A stretch of DNA of 64,000 bases from Deinococcus aquaedulcis (GTDB lineage: Bacteria > Deinococcota > Deinococci > Deinococcales > Deinococcaceae): assembly GCF_019693445.1 (NCBI RefSeq), contig NZ_JAHRBL010000001.1, forward strand, positions 372,001 to 436,000. Direction: 5' to 3'. Both the position numbers and the translations under genes were made by a program. Every line of letters starts with the position of its first letter. Position 1 is the stretch's first letter. The notes under the pieces are model-generated. The model searched no databases and was not told where the DNA came from. It saw only the letters and a list, made by a program, of their open reading frames with translations. Shown here piece after piece: positions 17,965-28,850 of the stretch.

Positions 17965-19122
17965 ATGAGCCTGCCCGACGCCGCCCTGCACGCCGCTGCC
18001 CAGCAGTACGGCACCCCGCTGTACGTCTACGACGCCGCCGAACTGGACGCCGCCCTGACCCGGGTGCGCGCGGCCTTTGGCGCGGCCCGGGTGCACTACG
18101 CCATGAAGGCCAACCCCAACCTCACCCTGCTGCGGCGCCTGCAGGCGGCCGATGTGGGCTTTGAATGCGTCAGCATCGGTGAACTGGCGCGCGCCGCGCA
18201 CCTGGGGGCCCGGGGCGAGCATGTGCTGGTGAACGGCCCGGCCAAGACCGACGCCGAATATCGCCTGGGCGCCGAACTGGGCGCCACCTTCATTCTGGAC
18301 CGGGAAGAGGAGGTGCGCCTGCTGCCCCCGGCCGCCCGCGTGCTGGTGCGGGTGAACCCGGCCCTGAACGTGAGCACCCACGACCATCTGGCGACGGGGG
18401 CCGCCACCAGCAAATTCGGCGTGACGCCGGACCAGACCCCGCGCATTCTGCAGGCCCTGCGGGCCGCCGGGCACACGGCGCTGGGGCTGCATGTGCATAT
18501 TGGCAGTGCGATCCGCGACGCAGGGGATTTCACGGCGGCCTTTGCCCGCCTGCGCGACCTGCGCGCCCACACCGGGCCCCTGGCGGTGCTGGACGCAGGC
18601 GGCGGCTGGAGCCTGGACGCCGATCTGCACGGCATTGCCCGCGAAGCCCACGCGGCGGCGGCGGCTTACGGCGCCGAGTTGTGGGTGGAACCGGGCCGCT
18701 ATCTGGTGGCGGGGGCGGGCACCCTGCTCACGCGCGTGGTGGGCACCAAGGTCACCGGCCGCCCGTTTGCGCTGGTGGACGCCGGCATGACCGAACTGCT
18801 GCGCCCCATGCTCTACGGCGCGCAGCACCCGGTGCGCCCACTGTGGGACCGCCCCGGCACCGGGCCCTGGGACCTTGCGGGCCCGGCGTGTGAAAGTGGC
18901 GACATCCTGGCCCGGAACGTGCCGCTGGCCGCGCCCCAGAGCGGCGACCTGCTGGCGATTGGCGAGGCCGGGGCCTACGGCGCCGCCATGAGCAGCACCT
19001 ACCTCACCCGCCCCCGCCCCGCCGAGGTGCTGTACGACGGCGGAACGTGGACTGTGATTCGCCGCCGCGAAACGCCGCAGCACATCTGGGCGCTGGAAGA
19101 GGGGGAAGGCACAGGGCAGTGA
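17965..19122 (+). CDS. lysA: Diaminopimelate decarboxylase-like PLP enzyme
   Basis: Fold-type III (alanine racemase-like) decarboxylase of 385 residues. PLP Lys48 lies in YAMKANPN. HIGS (in LHVHIGSAI), a glycine-rich AGGGW phosphate loop, EPGRYLV, and CESGD are all present. CESGD supplies the Cys/Asp of the second-subunit active site. GAYGAAMSSTYL closes the motif set. Length is slightly short for LysA (about 415) but complete. Deinococcus relatives make lysine through alpha-aminoadipate and use ornithine in peptidoglycan, so the physiological substrate may differ from meso-diaminopimelate. Confidence 0.85.
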   Translation: MSLPDAALHAAAQQYGTPLYVYDAAELDAALTRVRAAFGAARVHYAMKANPNLTLLRRLQAADVGFECVSIGELARAAHLGARGEHVLVNGPAKTDAEYRLGAELGATFILDREEEVRLLPPAARVLVRVNPALNVSTHDHLATGAATSKFGVTPDQTPRILQALRAAGHTALGLHVHIGSAIRDAGDFTAAFARLRDLRAHTGPLAVLDAGGGWSLDADLHGIAREAHAAAAAYGAELWVEPGRYLVAGAGTLLTRVVGTKVTGRPFALVDAGMTELLRPMLYGAQHPVRPLWDRPGTGPWDLAGPACESGDILARNVPLAAPQSGDLLAIGEAGAYGAAMSSTYLTRPRPAEVLYDGGTWTVIRRRETPQHIWALEEGEGTGQ

Positions 19123-19205
19123 GTGGATGGGCTCTGAGGGCCTGGGGCAGGCCGGGGCAGCGGGCCCTCTTGCGCGGCGCCCGCTATCTCCGGTAAAGCC
19201 AGGGG

Positions 19206-19628
19206 ATGACTGAAACTGCGCGCTACACCTGGGCCCGGGTGCCCAAAGGCAGGGCCGTGATCGAACGGGTCCGGCTGTTCGAGGGGGGCCAGCCCACCCG
19301 CGCGGTGCTGCCGGGCGAGGAGGTTCGGGCGCAGTTCGCCGTGACGGGCGGCACGCTGGTGATCACGCAGGAGGACTGGTTCGAGGGCGTGGGCACGTGG
19401 CTGAGCCTGGTGGACCCGGCGGGACGGGTGCGCGGGGCGGTCAAGCCGCCTGACACCTTCGGCTTCATTCAGGACCTGCGGGTAGAGGCCCCGGACGTGC
19501 TGTCGTTTGGCTTCTACGACCCGGAGCAGCCGCCCCGACGCTGGCAGGTCACGGTGGGGACGCGGCGGACCTGGGGCCGGACGGTGCCCACCCTGCGCCT
19601 GTGTGCCGTGGAGCCGGCAGGGAACTGA
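19206..19628 (+). CDS. Hypothetical soluble protein, 140 residues
   Basis: No family recognised. The product has no signal or membrane segment. It looks like a beta-rich single domain with Trp/Arg-rich strands (TQEDWFEGVGTWLSLVD, PRRWQVTVGTRRTWGR). Codon use matches the neighbours, which supports a real gene. It lies 83 bases after lysA and 49 bases before the NERD-domain gene, all in the same direction. Confidence 0.58.
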   Translation: MTETARYTWARVPKGRAVIERVRLFEGGQPTRAVLPGEEVRAQFAVTGGTLVITQEDWFEGVGTWLSLVDPAGRVRGAVKPPDTFGFIQDLRVEAPDVLSFGFYDPEQPPRRWQVTVGTRRTWGRTVPTLRLCAVEPAGN

Positions 19629-19662
19629 CCCCGCGCCCTGTGGGCTCTCTGGCCCCGGGCGC

Positions 19663-19668
19663 TAGGCT
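19663..19668 (+). promoter_or_regulatory. -10 box of the NERD-domain gene
   Basis: TAGGCT lies 9 bases before the ATG at 19678. Confidence 0.5.
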
Positions 19669-19677
19669 GGGCCCACC

Positions 19678-20637
19678 ATGATCGTCAAGGCGCTGGAACC
19701 CCAGGAGTATGCCGATCCCCTGCGCCGCGCGGGCCACGAGGCCGAGCGGCAGATGGCCTTCTACCTCAAACGCGCGTTCGGTGAGGACGCGCGCAAGTTC
19801 GTGTTTCATAACCTGCGCCTGGAACGTAAGGGCGAGGTCGCGCAGCTGGACCATCTGGTGCTGCACCGCTACGGACTGGTGGTGATTGAAAGCAAGAGTG
19901 TGGCCGGGCAGGTCAGCGTGAATGAACACGGTGAATGGACGCGCTGGTGGAACCGGCAGGGGCGCGGCATGCCCTCGCCGGTGCTGCAGGCGCGGCGGCA
20001 GCTGGACCTGCTGCTGTCTCTGCTAGAAGACCACACCACGGACCTGATGGACCGCTCGCTGCTGGGACTCAAGCAGCGCACCTTTGCAGGCGTGCGGCGC
20101 GACGTGCTGGTCGCCATCTCGGACGGAGGCCGCATCACCCGCAAAACGGACGTGCCTGAACTGGTCAAGGCCGATCAGGTGCCGGACCGCGTCAAGGCCA
20201 TCATTGATCAGGAAGTCGAGAAACCGTTCGGCACCTTTGGTCTGACCGAAGCGGAGATGACGCGCCTTGTGGCCTTCCTGCGTGCCCGTCACACTCCGGC
20301 TGAGGTGGCGCCGCCAGCAGCAGCGCCCCCCACCCCGGCGCCCCGTGCCCAGGCCGCCTCTGCGGCGCCGGCCTCGGTGCGCACCTCGCAGGAACGGCAG
20401 GCGCAGGCCCGGCCGCAGCCAGAGGTGGCCTGCCGCGCCTGTGGGTCCGCGAACCTCAGCGTGCAGTACGGCAAATACGGGTACTACCTCAAGTGCGCCG
20501 ACTGCGGCGGCAACACGCCCGCCAAGCCGGTCTGCGCGGCGTGCGGTCAGCCCGCCCGGCTGTCCAAGAGCGGCGCCGAGTTCACCGCCACCTGCCCGGG
20601 CGGCCACCGCTGGCCCTACTGGACCAATCCAGCGTAG
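19678..20637 (+). CDS. NERD-domain protein with C-terminal zinc ribbons
   Basis: The 319-residue product has an N-terminal nuclease-related NERD domain (about 18-130). AGHEAERQMAFYLKRAFG and the PD-(D/E)xK-like core QLDHLVLHRYGLVVIESKS are visible, with candidate metal residues Asp58, Glu71 and Lys73. An Ala/Pro-rich linker (about 205-240) leads to two zinc ribbons (CRACGSANLSVQYG ... CADCGG, then CAACGQ ... CPGGH), similar to topoisomerase I C-terminal fingers. The layout suggests a DNA- or RNA-acting nuclease-like protein. NERD proteins occur both as housekeeping and as mobile or defence-linked genes; nothing else here marks a defence island. Confidence 0.8.
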   Translation: MIVKALEPQEYADPLRRAGHEAERQMAFYLKRAFGEDARKFVFHNLRLERKGEVAQLDHLVLHRYGLVVIESKSVAGQVSVNEHGEWTRWWNRQGRGMPSPVLQARRQLDLLLSLLEDHTTDLMDRSLLGLKQRTFAGVRRDVLVAISDGGRITRKTDVPELVKADQVPDRVKAIIDQEVEKPFGTFGLTEAEMTRLVAFLRARHTPAEVAPPAAAPPTPAPRAQAASAAPASVRTSQERQAQARPQPEVACRACGSANLSVQYGKYGYYLKCADCGGNTPAKPVCAACGQPARLSKSGAEFTATCPGGHRWPYWTNPA

Positions 20638-20665
20638 GCGGCAGCGCCCACAGGAGACACTGGAG

Positions 20666-20707
20666 AGCGGGCGAGTCGAACATGACTCGCCCGCTGCCCA
20701 GTTTTTG
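20666..20707. terminator. Bidirectional-looking intrinsic terminator
   Basis: AGCGGGCGAGTC (20666-20677), loop GAACAT, GACTCGCCCGCT (20684-20695): a perfect 12-bp stem followed by GCCCAGTTTTT. It lies between the convergent NERD-domain and phospholipase-like genes. Confidence 0.85.
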
Positions 20708-20709
20708 CC

Positions 20710-21354
<645 letters not shown>

Positions 21355-21400
21355 AACGGACTCCTTGTGGTGCAGCGGTGTGTTGTGGTGCGTCTTTGAT

Positions 21401-21429
21401 TCTATAAAGGATTGTCAGGGTTCTGTCTA
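21401..21429 (-). promoter_or_regulatory. -35/-10 promoter of the phospholipase-like gene
   Basis: On the minus strand TAGACA (21429-21424), 17 bases, TATAGA (21406-21401). This is one of the few canonical two-box promoters in the window, paired with a Shine-Dalgarno-led gene. Confidence 0.72.
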
Positions 21430-21501
21430 GACCGCGAGTCCAAATTGTCACGTTGCGCAGGCGCTGGGCGCGGCCCGGCCGGCGGGTGTGTCAGCAGCGC
21501 G

Positions 21502-21507
21502 TATCAT
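21502..21507 (+). promoter_or_regulatory. -10 box of the TetR-family gene
   Basis: TATCAT lies 8 bases before the ATG at 21516. Confidence 0.5.
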
Positions 21508-21515
21508 GAGGGGCG

Positions 21516-22109
<594 letters not shown>

Positions 22110-22202
22110 GGCCCCACGTCTGGCTTTGGCCCAGCTGCGATAAACATTTCTTCATTCAATCCTCATGAACGGGCCGGTGTGGTCCGGGAACATGGGCCCT
22201 GG

Positions 22203-22278
22203 CGCGCCGCACGGGCGCGGTTTCGGGTTTTTCCTCCCCCAGCGGCATCCTGGACGTGCGTGGCAGCGTCCGCTTTTT
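22203..22278 (+). terminator. Tandem hairpins in the terC leader, the second a terminator
   Basis: CGCGCC (22203-22208), GCACG, GGCGCG (22214-22219) is followed by a T-rich run. GGACG (22252-22256), a 10-base loop, CGTCC (22267-22271) is followed by GCTTTTT. The second sits 22 bases before the terC start. It may end TetR-gene transcripts or act as a regulated leader terminator for terC. Confidence 0.55.
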
Positions 22279-22299
22279 CGTTTCGTGGAGTGACACAAC

Positions 22300-23073
22300 A
22301 TGGAATCACTGTTTGGGTGGATCACCCAGCCGGAAGCGTGGCTGGCTTTCGGCACGCTGCTTTTGCTCGAAGTCGTGCTGGGCATCGACAACGTTATTTT
22401 CATCTCGATTCTGGCGGGCAAGCTGCCCCCGGATCAGCAGCAGCGCGCGCGCACCATCGGCCTGCTGGCCGCCATGCTGATGCGCCTGGCCCTGCTGTTT
22501 TCCATCAGCTGGATCTACAGCCTGAAAGCAGAACTGTTTACGCTGCTGGGCGTAGGTTTTTCCGGCCGCGACCTGATCCTGATTTTCGGCGGCCTCTTCT
22601 TGCTCTACAAGGCCGTCAAGGAAATGCACGAGCAGCTTGAAGGCCCCGGCGCCCACCATGAGGGCCCCACCGCCGGGCGGGTGGCCGGCGCCAACTTCGC
22701 GGCGATTATCGGGCAGATCATGCTGCTGGATATCGTCTTCAGCCTCGACAGCGTGATCACGGCCGTGGGCATGGCCGACGATATCGGCGTGATGGTGGCG
22801 GCCGTGGTGGTCACTGTGCTGATCATGCTGGTGGCGGCGCGCCCCATTGGCGACTTTGTGCAGGCCCACCCCACGGTGAAGATGCTGGCCCTGGCCTTCC
22901 TGCTGCTCATTGGCGTGAACCTGATCGCCGACGGTTTTGGGTTCAAGATTCCCAAGGGCTACACCTACTTCGCTATGGGCTTTGCCATTGCCGTGGAACT
23001 GCTGAACCTGCGCGTGCGCCGGGGCAAGGCGGTGGCCCTGCACGAAACAGGCCGCCACCCCGACGCCCACTGA
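22300..23073 (+). CDS. TerC-family integral membrane protein (metal efflux type)
   Basis: The 257-residue product has about seven membrane segments. The family motifs are LLLLEVVLGIDNVIFISIL near the N-terminus and MLLDIVFSLDSVITAVGMA in the middle, each with the buried acidic Asp-Asn/Asp-Ser pair. TerC proteins move or buffer manganese or other metals; some also respond to tellurite. A His-rich loop (GAHHEGP) lies between the two halves. AUG follows a leader with tandem hairpins (22203-22278), which suggests regulated expression. The ribosome site is a GTGGAG about 10 bases before the ATG. Confidence 0.88.
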   Translation: MESLFGWITQPEAWLAFGTLLLLEVVLGIDNVIFISILAGKLPPDQQQRARTIGLLAAMLMRLALLFSISWIYSLKAELFTLLGVGFSGRDLILIFGGLFLLYKAVKEMHEQLEGPGAHHEGPTAGRVAGANFAAIIGQIMLLDIVFSLDSVITAVGMADDIGVMVAAVVVTVLIMLVAARPIGDFVQAHPTVKMLALAFLLLIGVNLIADGFGFKIPKGYTYFAMGFAIAVELLNLRVRRGKAVALHETGRHPDAH

Positions 23074-23204
23074 ACCGCACACCTGCATTGCCCCCGGCCC
23101 CCGCTACTCTGGCGGGGGCTTTTGCTCTGGCACTGGGGGCACCTGTGCCCACGGCAGGCCAGTCATGGGCTAGCATGGGCCCGCCTGAAGGAGAGGCTCA
23201 CGTT

Positions 23205-23462
23205 TTGCCCGTCACCCGCCTGGAAATCTGTACCGAACACCTGAGCATTGATCAGCGTGAAGAACTGCTGGACGCCGTCTGGACCGCGCTGCGCATCAGC
23301 CCCGGCATGGTCACCGCCGACGGCAACGTGGAACTGGTGCTCTCGCAGTGCGGCGGCCTCGCCCGCCCCGAGGACACGCCACTGGTGCGCGTGAACGACC
23401 TGGAATATCGCAACGTTACCCCAGGCCGCCTCGTGACCCTGATGCGGCGCTGGGTGCGCTAA
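23205..23462 (+). CDS. Small protein resembling thioredoxin-fold (2Fe-2S)-type domains
   Basis: An 85-residue product starting at TTG, chosen because GGAGAGG lies about eight bases before it and a TAGCAT -10 box (23171-23176) would place the mRNA start downstream of the in-frame ATG at 23175. Sequence features are LEICTEHLSIDQREELLDAVW, a central CGG (LVLSQCGGLARP) and RVNDLEYRNVTP. The pattern of an early Cys and a later Cys-Gly-Gly hints at the thioredoxin-like 2Fe-2S family, but four cluster cysteines are not present. Function unknown. Confidence 0.6.
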   Translation: MPVTRLEICTEHLSIDQREELLDAVWTALRISPGMVTADGNVELVLSQCGGLARPEDTPLVRVNDLEYRNVTPGRLVTLMRRWVR

Positions 23463-23553
23463 GAGCGAGGGGCCCCTGGGGCCGCCCGGTGGGGCGGAAC
23501 TTGGCTCGTGTGCCCGGGGCCCACTTGCTCGCCCAGCCTCTCTCCCCTCATTT

Positions 23554-24813
23554 TTACCGGCCCGGGGTCTGTCCCTGCGCGTCCAGGGCGCCCAGGGCGG
23601 CGTCCAGGGTGCTGTCCTGACCGGTCTGGGTTAGGCGCTGCAGGTCGGTGGGGGCCAGCAGGTCAGGCTGCACGCGCTCGGGCAGGGGGCGGTCATCGGG
23701 ACCGTAGGCGCGCAGGATGGTCACGGCCACCACGCCGCCGTCGGGCAGGTCGCGGAAGATCACGCCGCTGTTGCCCACGCCCTTGGTGGGTTCGCCCACG
23801 GCCAGCACGCCCGCGCGCTGCGCGTAAAAGGTGAACACCTCGGCGCACGATGCTGTACCTGGGCCCACCAGCACGGCGGCCGGCCCGGACCAGACCGCCC
23901 CGCCGGGCCGCTGGCGGTCCCCAGGCCGGGCTTCCTCGCCGCCCCGGCCCGCGTAGACCGAGCCCCCCACCTGATAGCGGGTGCGGTACTCCACCGGCCC
24001 GAAGATGCTGGCCGCCGCCACGCACTCGGCAAGGCTGCCCCCGCCGTTGTAGCGCAGGTCCACAATCAGGGCGCGTGCCCCCTGCCGCTGGGCGTCGCGC
24101 ACGCGGGCCAGAAACAGTTCGGCGGCGTCAGCGGGCAGGAAACTGGGGTAGGTGATCAGCGCCAGGCGGCTGTCTGCCCCCGTCCAGCTCAGGGTGGGTT
24201 CGTCGCGGGCCTGCAGGCGTTCGGTGCCCAGGGTCAGGGTCTGCTCGGGCTGCCCGGCGCGGCGCACCGTCACCGCAATGGGCGCGCCGGCCCGTTCCAG
24301 GCGCACGAATTCGGTTGGGCCCACGGGGGCGTTCTGGCCGTCGCGCTTGCCCGCCGCTTCGCCGTTCACGGTGGTGATCAGGTCAAACAGGCGTAGGCCG
24401 GCGCGCTCGGCGGGGCTACGCGGCATCACCGCGACCACCAGCAGCCCGCCCTCTATACGGCTGAGGCGCGCACCCGTGCGGAACACCGCCGCGCCGCGCT
24501 GGATCTCGCGCAGGCGATCGGCGGCTTCGGGGTCGCGGACGTTGGTGTGGGGGTCGCCGTACGCCGTGAACAGTTCGGTCAGCACTGCCCGGCCGGTGTC
24601 GTAGGAGCAGCTGTCACCCTGCGGCGCGCAGAGGGTGTCCAGTTGCGCGGCGTAGGTGCGGCTCAGGTCGTCCAGGTTGGCGGTGGACCAGCCGAAATAC
24701 CGCTGGCGCACGCTGTCAGTGGCGGCACGGAACAGATCGGTGGCGGGGCTGGCCTGAGCAACGCTCAGGGTCAGCAGGGCCGCCGCCAGGACTCGGCGCA
24801 GGGTGGTGGGCAC
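23554..24813 (-). CDS. S41-family peptidase (C-terminal processing protease type) with PDZ domain
   Basis: The 419-residue exported protease has a signal peptide ([14 protein letters not shown]). An N-terminal helical part carries [12 protein letters not shown] domain follows (about 110-195, [23 protein letters not shown]), and then the S41 catalytic core. The likely nucleophile is Ser322 in [11 protein letters not shown], with Lys344 in [11 protein letters not shown] as general base, as in tail-specific proteases. DLRYNGGGS is the usual family loop. It should cut envelope proteins near their C-termini. Start is GTG at 24813 with TAGCCT six bases upstream (24820-24825). Confidence 0.9.
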   Translation of the reverse strand: MPTTLRRVLAAALLTLSVAQASPATDLFRAATDSVRQRYFGWSTANLDDLSRTYAAQLDTLCAPQGDSCSYDTGRAVLTELFTAYGDPHTNVRDPEAADRLREIQRGAAVFRTGARLSRIEGGLLVVAVMPRSPAERAGLRLFDLITTVNGEAAGKRDGQNAPVGPTEFVRLERAGAPIAVTVRRAGQPEQTLTLGTERLQARDEPTLSWTGADSRLALITYPSFLPADAAELFLARVRDAQRQGARALIVDLRYNGGGSLAECVAAASIFGPVEYRTRYQVGGSVYAGRGGEEARPGDRQRPGGAVWSGPAAVLVGPGTASCAEVFTFYAQRAGVLAVGEPTKGVGNSGVIFRDLPDGGVVAVTILRAYGPDDRPLPERVQPDLLAPTDLQRLTQTGQDSTLDAALGALDAQGQTPGR

Positions 24814-24819
24814 CCCTCC

Positions 24820-24825
24820 AGGCTA
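24820..24825 (-). promoter_or_regulatory. -10 box of the S41 peptidase gene
   Basis: TAGCCT on the minus strand, 6 bases before the GTG start. Confidence 0.55.
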
Positions 24826-25286
24826 CGGCAGCGCCGCGCGTATAAGAGGGCGCGGCGCACCTTCTGACGGGGGCGCCGGGGTGCGCCAAGTGGGGGCTTG
24901 AAAGCGTGCTGGAGTCCAAGCTCGGGTGCAGTGAGGCAAGGCGGCAGGGGTGGGACGGTTGGGCTGCTGCCAGCTGATCCTTTGGGGAAAACAGGAGTGC
25001 GGCCTGATTCCGTGGTTTCGCGTGGAGCGGCCCGGTGAGCACCGTGTTTTCCCACCTTGCGATGAACTCGCAGAGTGGCGCCGCAGAGGTCGGGAAGGGG
25101 ATAAGCGGGCCAAGCGTCCTGGACGACGTTGCTCGTATGCCCTGCCTCGCTGAAAAATGGTCCGACCTCTTGGGAAAAGGGCCTGACGCTGTGGGCGAGA
25201 CAAAGCTCACCACCTTACTTAAATGAGGTGCCCCAGGCCTTCCCGAGACGCCCTACCGCTGCCGTGGATAGCCGCCAACCCCTCCC
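24826..25286. other. Intergenic region, no supported gene
   Basis: About 460 bases. Short open frames exist on both strands (for example a plus-strand frame ending at 25226), but none has a promoter, ribosome site or recognisable product. The sequence is slightly richer in AT than the flanking genes. Confidence 0.35.
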
Positions 25287-25829
25287 TTACAGCCGTGCCC
25301 GCGCCGTGATGCTGCTGAGGTTCAGGGTGTCGCCAAAGGCACTCTGGCCCCCGGTAAAGCGCAGACCAAAGTAGCCGTGGCCGGCCTTCGCGGCCTCATC
25401 CAGCGCCGGGCCGCCCAGGCTAAAGGGCCGCGCCTGCCCGGGCTGCAGGTTCAGGCGGCCAATCTGCTGGGCGCCCTCAAAGGCCGCGTCGCACAGCACC
25501 ATGCGCGGCGCGGTGGGCGTGGCGGGTGACACTGTGCAGGTGGCTGGCAGGGCCGAAAGGGCTGGGCGCACGTATAGCTCGGCCTCGCGCAGGGTGCCCA
25601 GGCCAGTGGTGCGGTAGGTCGCCAGACCGTCCAGCGTGACCTGCTGCAGCGCCGCCGGAATGCGGTTGCCCGCCAGGGCGTCGCGCTCCAGGTACACCAC
25701 CTTGTCTGTCAGGGGGCCACTGGCGGGCAGGGTAAGGCTGGCGTCGTCCACATCCACGCGCGGGGTGGGAATCAGGCCGCAGGCGCCCAGCAGGGCTGTG
25801 CTGGCCAGCAGGCCCAGCAGGCGCCTCAC
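25287..25829 (-). CDS. Lipoprotein, hypothetical
   Basis: The 180-residue product starts with a lipobox signal ([16 protein letters not shown], Cys about 17). The mature part, [17 protein letters not shown] onward, is a beta-rich domain with two further cysteines (CTVSP and LCDAAFEG) that may form a disulfide. I recognise no family. The GTG start overlaps the stop of the SDR gene (GTGA), so the two are translated as an operon from the SDR promoter. Confidence 0.68.
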   Translation of the reverse strand: MRRLLGLLASTALLGACGLIPTPRVDVDDASLTLPASGPLTDKVVYLERDALAGNRIPAALQQVTLDGLATYRTTGLGTLREAELYVRPALSALPATCTVSPATPTAPRMVLCDAAFEGAQQIGRLNLQPGQARPFSLGGPALDEAAKAGHGYFGLRFTGGQSAFGDTLNLSSITARARL

Positions 25830-26539
25830 GGGTAGGCCACCTCCTGCACGGTGGGGTGCAGCAGCACCTCGTCCACCCGCAGGTGGGCTGGGGCGCTCAG
25901 GGCGTACACCACCGCCTGGGCCACGTCCTCTGGGCGCAGCCACGCAGCCTTGTGGGCTTCGCCCTGCTGGGTGTCGCCAAAGTACGTGTCTACCATGCCG
26001 GGGCGAAGCTCGGTCACGCGCAGGCTGTAGCCCTGCCCCTCGTAGGCCAGGGCGTGGGTCACGGCGCGCTGGGCGAACTTGCTGGCGGTGTACAGGGCCC
26101 CGTTCGCAAAGGTGCGCCCGGACACGTCGCTGGTCACGTTCACCACCTGACTGCCCAGGCCCTGGGCGTGGCGCGCCCGAAAGTGCTCAATCAGCGCGCC
26201 TGTGGTCAGGATGGTGCCCAGCACGTTGGTGTCCATCACGCGGCGGTATTCCTCCGGGGTAATGTCCTGCACCGGCACAAAGCTGCCCACGCCGGCGTTG
26301 TTCACCAGGGCGCCCACGCCCAGCTCGCGGGCGCGGGCGGCAAAGGCCTGCACGCTGGCGGGGTCGGTCACGTCCAGGGGCAGGAACTCGGCGCCGGGTT
26401 CGGTCAGGCCCATAACATCGCGGGCGCCGCCCAGCACGCGCGCGCCCTGCAGGGTCAGGGCCTGCACCACGGCCCGCCCAATGCCCTTGCTGGCGCCGGT
26501 CACGGCCACCACGCGGCCGGTCAAGGTCTGTTCGCTCAT
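25826..26539 (-). CDS. Short-chain dehydrogenase/reductase
   Basis: NAD(P)-dependent oxidoreductase of 237 residues with the classical SDR motifs. [12 protein letters not shown] is the cofactor loop, NNAGVG the NNAG motif, and [11 protein letters not shown] the catalytic Tyr-x-x-x-Lys. A Ser in NVTSDVSG is the expected position for the third catalytic residue. The substrate is unknown. The ATG at 26539 has TACCCT 7 bases upstream, inside a symmetric divergent promoter shared with the methyltransferase gene. The lipoprotein gene downstream is coupled by GTGA overlap. Confidence 0.88.
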   Translation of the reverse strand: MSEQTLTGRVVAVTGASKGIGRAVVQALTLQGARVLGGARDVMGLTEPGAEFLPLDVTDPASVQAFAARARELGVGALVNNAGVGSFVPVQDITPEEYRRVMDTNVLGTILTTGALIEHFRARHAQGLGSQVVNVTSDVSGRTFANGALYTASKFAQRAVTHALAYEGQGYSLRVTELRPGMVDTYFGDTQQGEAHKAAWLRPEDVAQAVVYALSAPAHLRVDEVLLHPTVQEVAYP

Positions 26540-26544
26540 GCCGG

Positions 26545-26584
26545 GCAGGGTAGCAAAGGCGGGCGGGCGGCTTTGCTACCCTGC
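26545..26584. promoter_or_regulatory. Symmetric divergent leaderless promoter
   Basis: GCAGGGTAGCAAAG (26545-26558) and CTTTGCTACCCTGC (26571-26584) form a perfect 14-bp inverted repeat with a 12-base GC-rich centre. Each arm contains a TACCCT -10 box. One serves the SDR (ATG 26539, 7 bases away), the other the methyltransferase (GTG 26589, 6 bases away). Confidence 0.75.
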
Positions 26585-26588
26585 GCAG

Positions 26589-27767
<1,179 letters not shown>

Positions 27768-28327
27768 GCGTCAGGGCGTGCAGGTCTGGGCCATTCAGGA
27801 AAGAGCGGGAGGCTCCAACGTTCGTCAACGAGCCCTCCGCTCCTCTGTACGCCCTGTTAAAGCAGCAGTAAAGCCTCTGTGTTCTGTGCTCCTGAGCTCT
27901 AAGTGTCTAACCCCCACATTACCCTGGTGGGGCAGCGTCCAGCAGGGCACCGCAGGGAGAGTCGGCCGCCACCATGACGGCCACTGGCTGACGGACCCCC
28001 ACGTTTCGTGATCAGGGCGGAGGCCAGTGCTCAGTGGGGCCTCCCATCGCGTAAGCAGCTCGTCGCCCACCCCGGCCCTGCGGATGCGGCTTGGACATGG
28101 GCTGTAAAAGTCAGCGGTTAGCAGCCACTCGCTGGACTGTGCTGCCAGTGAGGCCTGGGCAGGTATGGTGCGGTGCAGGGCGTGCGGCAGTGGTTCGTCG
28201 GCGGCGCCCAGGTAGGGGCCCTGTCACGGCGACAGGTCCCCGATGGCCCCGAAGGTTTCCGCGTCAGTCTGCTCCTGGCACCCACAGCGGGTGTGAGGGC
28301 CAGCCTGAAGGTACCCGGGGCGCTGGC
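27768..28327. other. Intergenic region, no supported gene
   Basis: About 560 bases between the methyltransferase gene and the secreted protein gene. It contains a CCCCAC...GTGGGG hairpin near 27910-27932 but no coding region I can support. Some AT-richer patches (27840-27920) stand out. Confidence 0.35.
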
Positions 28328-28333
28328 TAGAAT
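28328..28333 (+). promoter_or_regulatory. -10 box of the secreted protein gene at 28341
   Basis: TAGAAT lies exactly 7 bases before the ATG. Confidence 0.6.
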
Positions 28334-28340
28334 GCGCCGG

Positions 28341-28835
28341 ATGAAACGTTCCCTTTCGCTCTGTGTTCTGGCCCTCATGTCTTTTGCGGGGGCGCAGCAG
28401 AATCCTTGGCGGACCGCCGGGTTGACCAATCTGTCGAAGCTCAACCTATATTTCTGGCCAGGTGGGGTCAGCGGCATAGAAGACCAAGCCGAGATCTATA
28501 TGAAGGAAGCCTTCCAGAAGGGCGGCGTGCCCGTGTCCTTCAAGTCCTTCGAAGAGAGTCTGGTCGAGACCGCGCAGGCCCACAAGGGGACCGGCGCATT
28601 TGCGATGCTGGACCTGGACATCAGGCAGGAATACTCCAGCGATAAGCAGCACGGTTTCTATGCCGTCACGCTATCGGTGGTACGGGGCGCCAAGGACATC
28701 CCGGCCGTGGTGACCGTGTTTAGCGTGTCGTCTTACGGGACCGCGACCGCCAAGGATTTTGATGCCCAGACCCAGAAGGCGGCCAGAGACCTGATTGACA
28801 AGTTCATCACGCTGTACAAGAAAGCGCCGCAGTAA
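28341..28835 (+). CDS. Small secreted protein, hypothetical
   Basis: The 164-residue product has a signal peptide (MKRSLSLCVLALMSFAGA) and then a mature domain beginning QQNPWRTAGLTNLSKLNLYF. Its alpha/beta pattern (an early strand, TAQAHKGTGAFAMLDLDIRQ, then GFYAVTLSVVRGAKD and a long C-terminal helix DAQTQKAARDLIDKFI) resembles small periplasmic domains. I assign no family. The codon choice is a little less GC-extreme than neighbours. Leaderless promoter at 28328. Confidence 0.68.
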   Translation: MKRSLSLCVLALMSFAGAQQNPWRTAGLTNLSKLNLYFWPGGVSGIEDQAEIYMKEAFQKGGVPVSFKSFEESLVETAQAHKGTGAFAMLDLDIRQEYSSDKQHGFYAVTLSVVRGAKDIPAVVTVFSVSSYGTATAKDFDAQTQKAARDLIDKFITLYKKAPQ

Positions 28836-28850
28836 GACGGCGCGGCAGTC

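Noticed and set aside
22140..22250. yybP-ykoY manganese riboswitch before terC
   Set aside because: The conserved GGGGAGUA-type core and its partner loop are not visible; only generic hairpins are.
25035..25226. 63-codon open frame in the gap downstream of 24826
   Set aside because: No promoter or ribosome site and no resemblance to a known protein; length is within chance for this composition.
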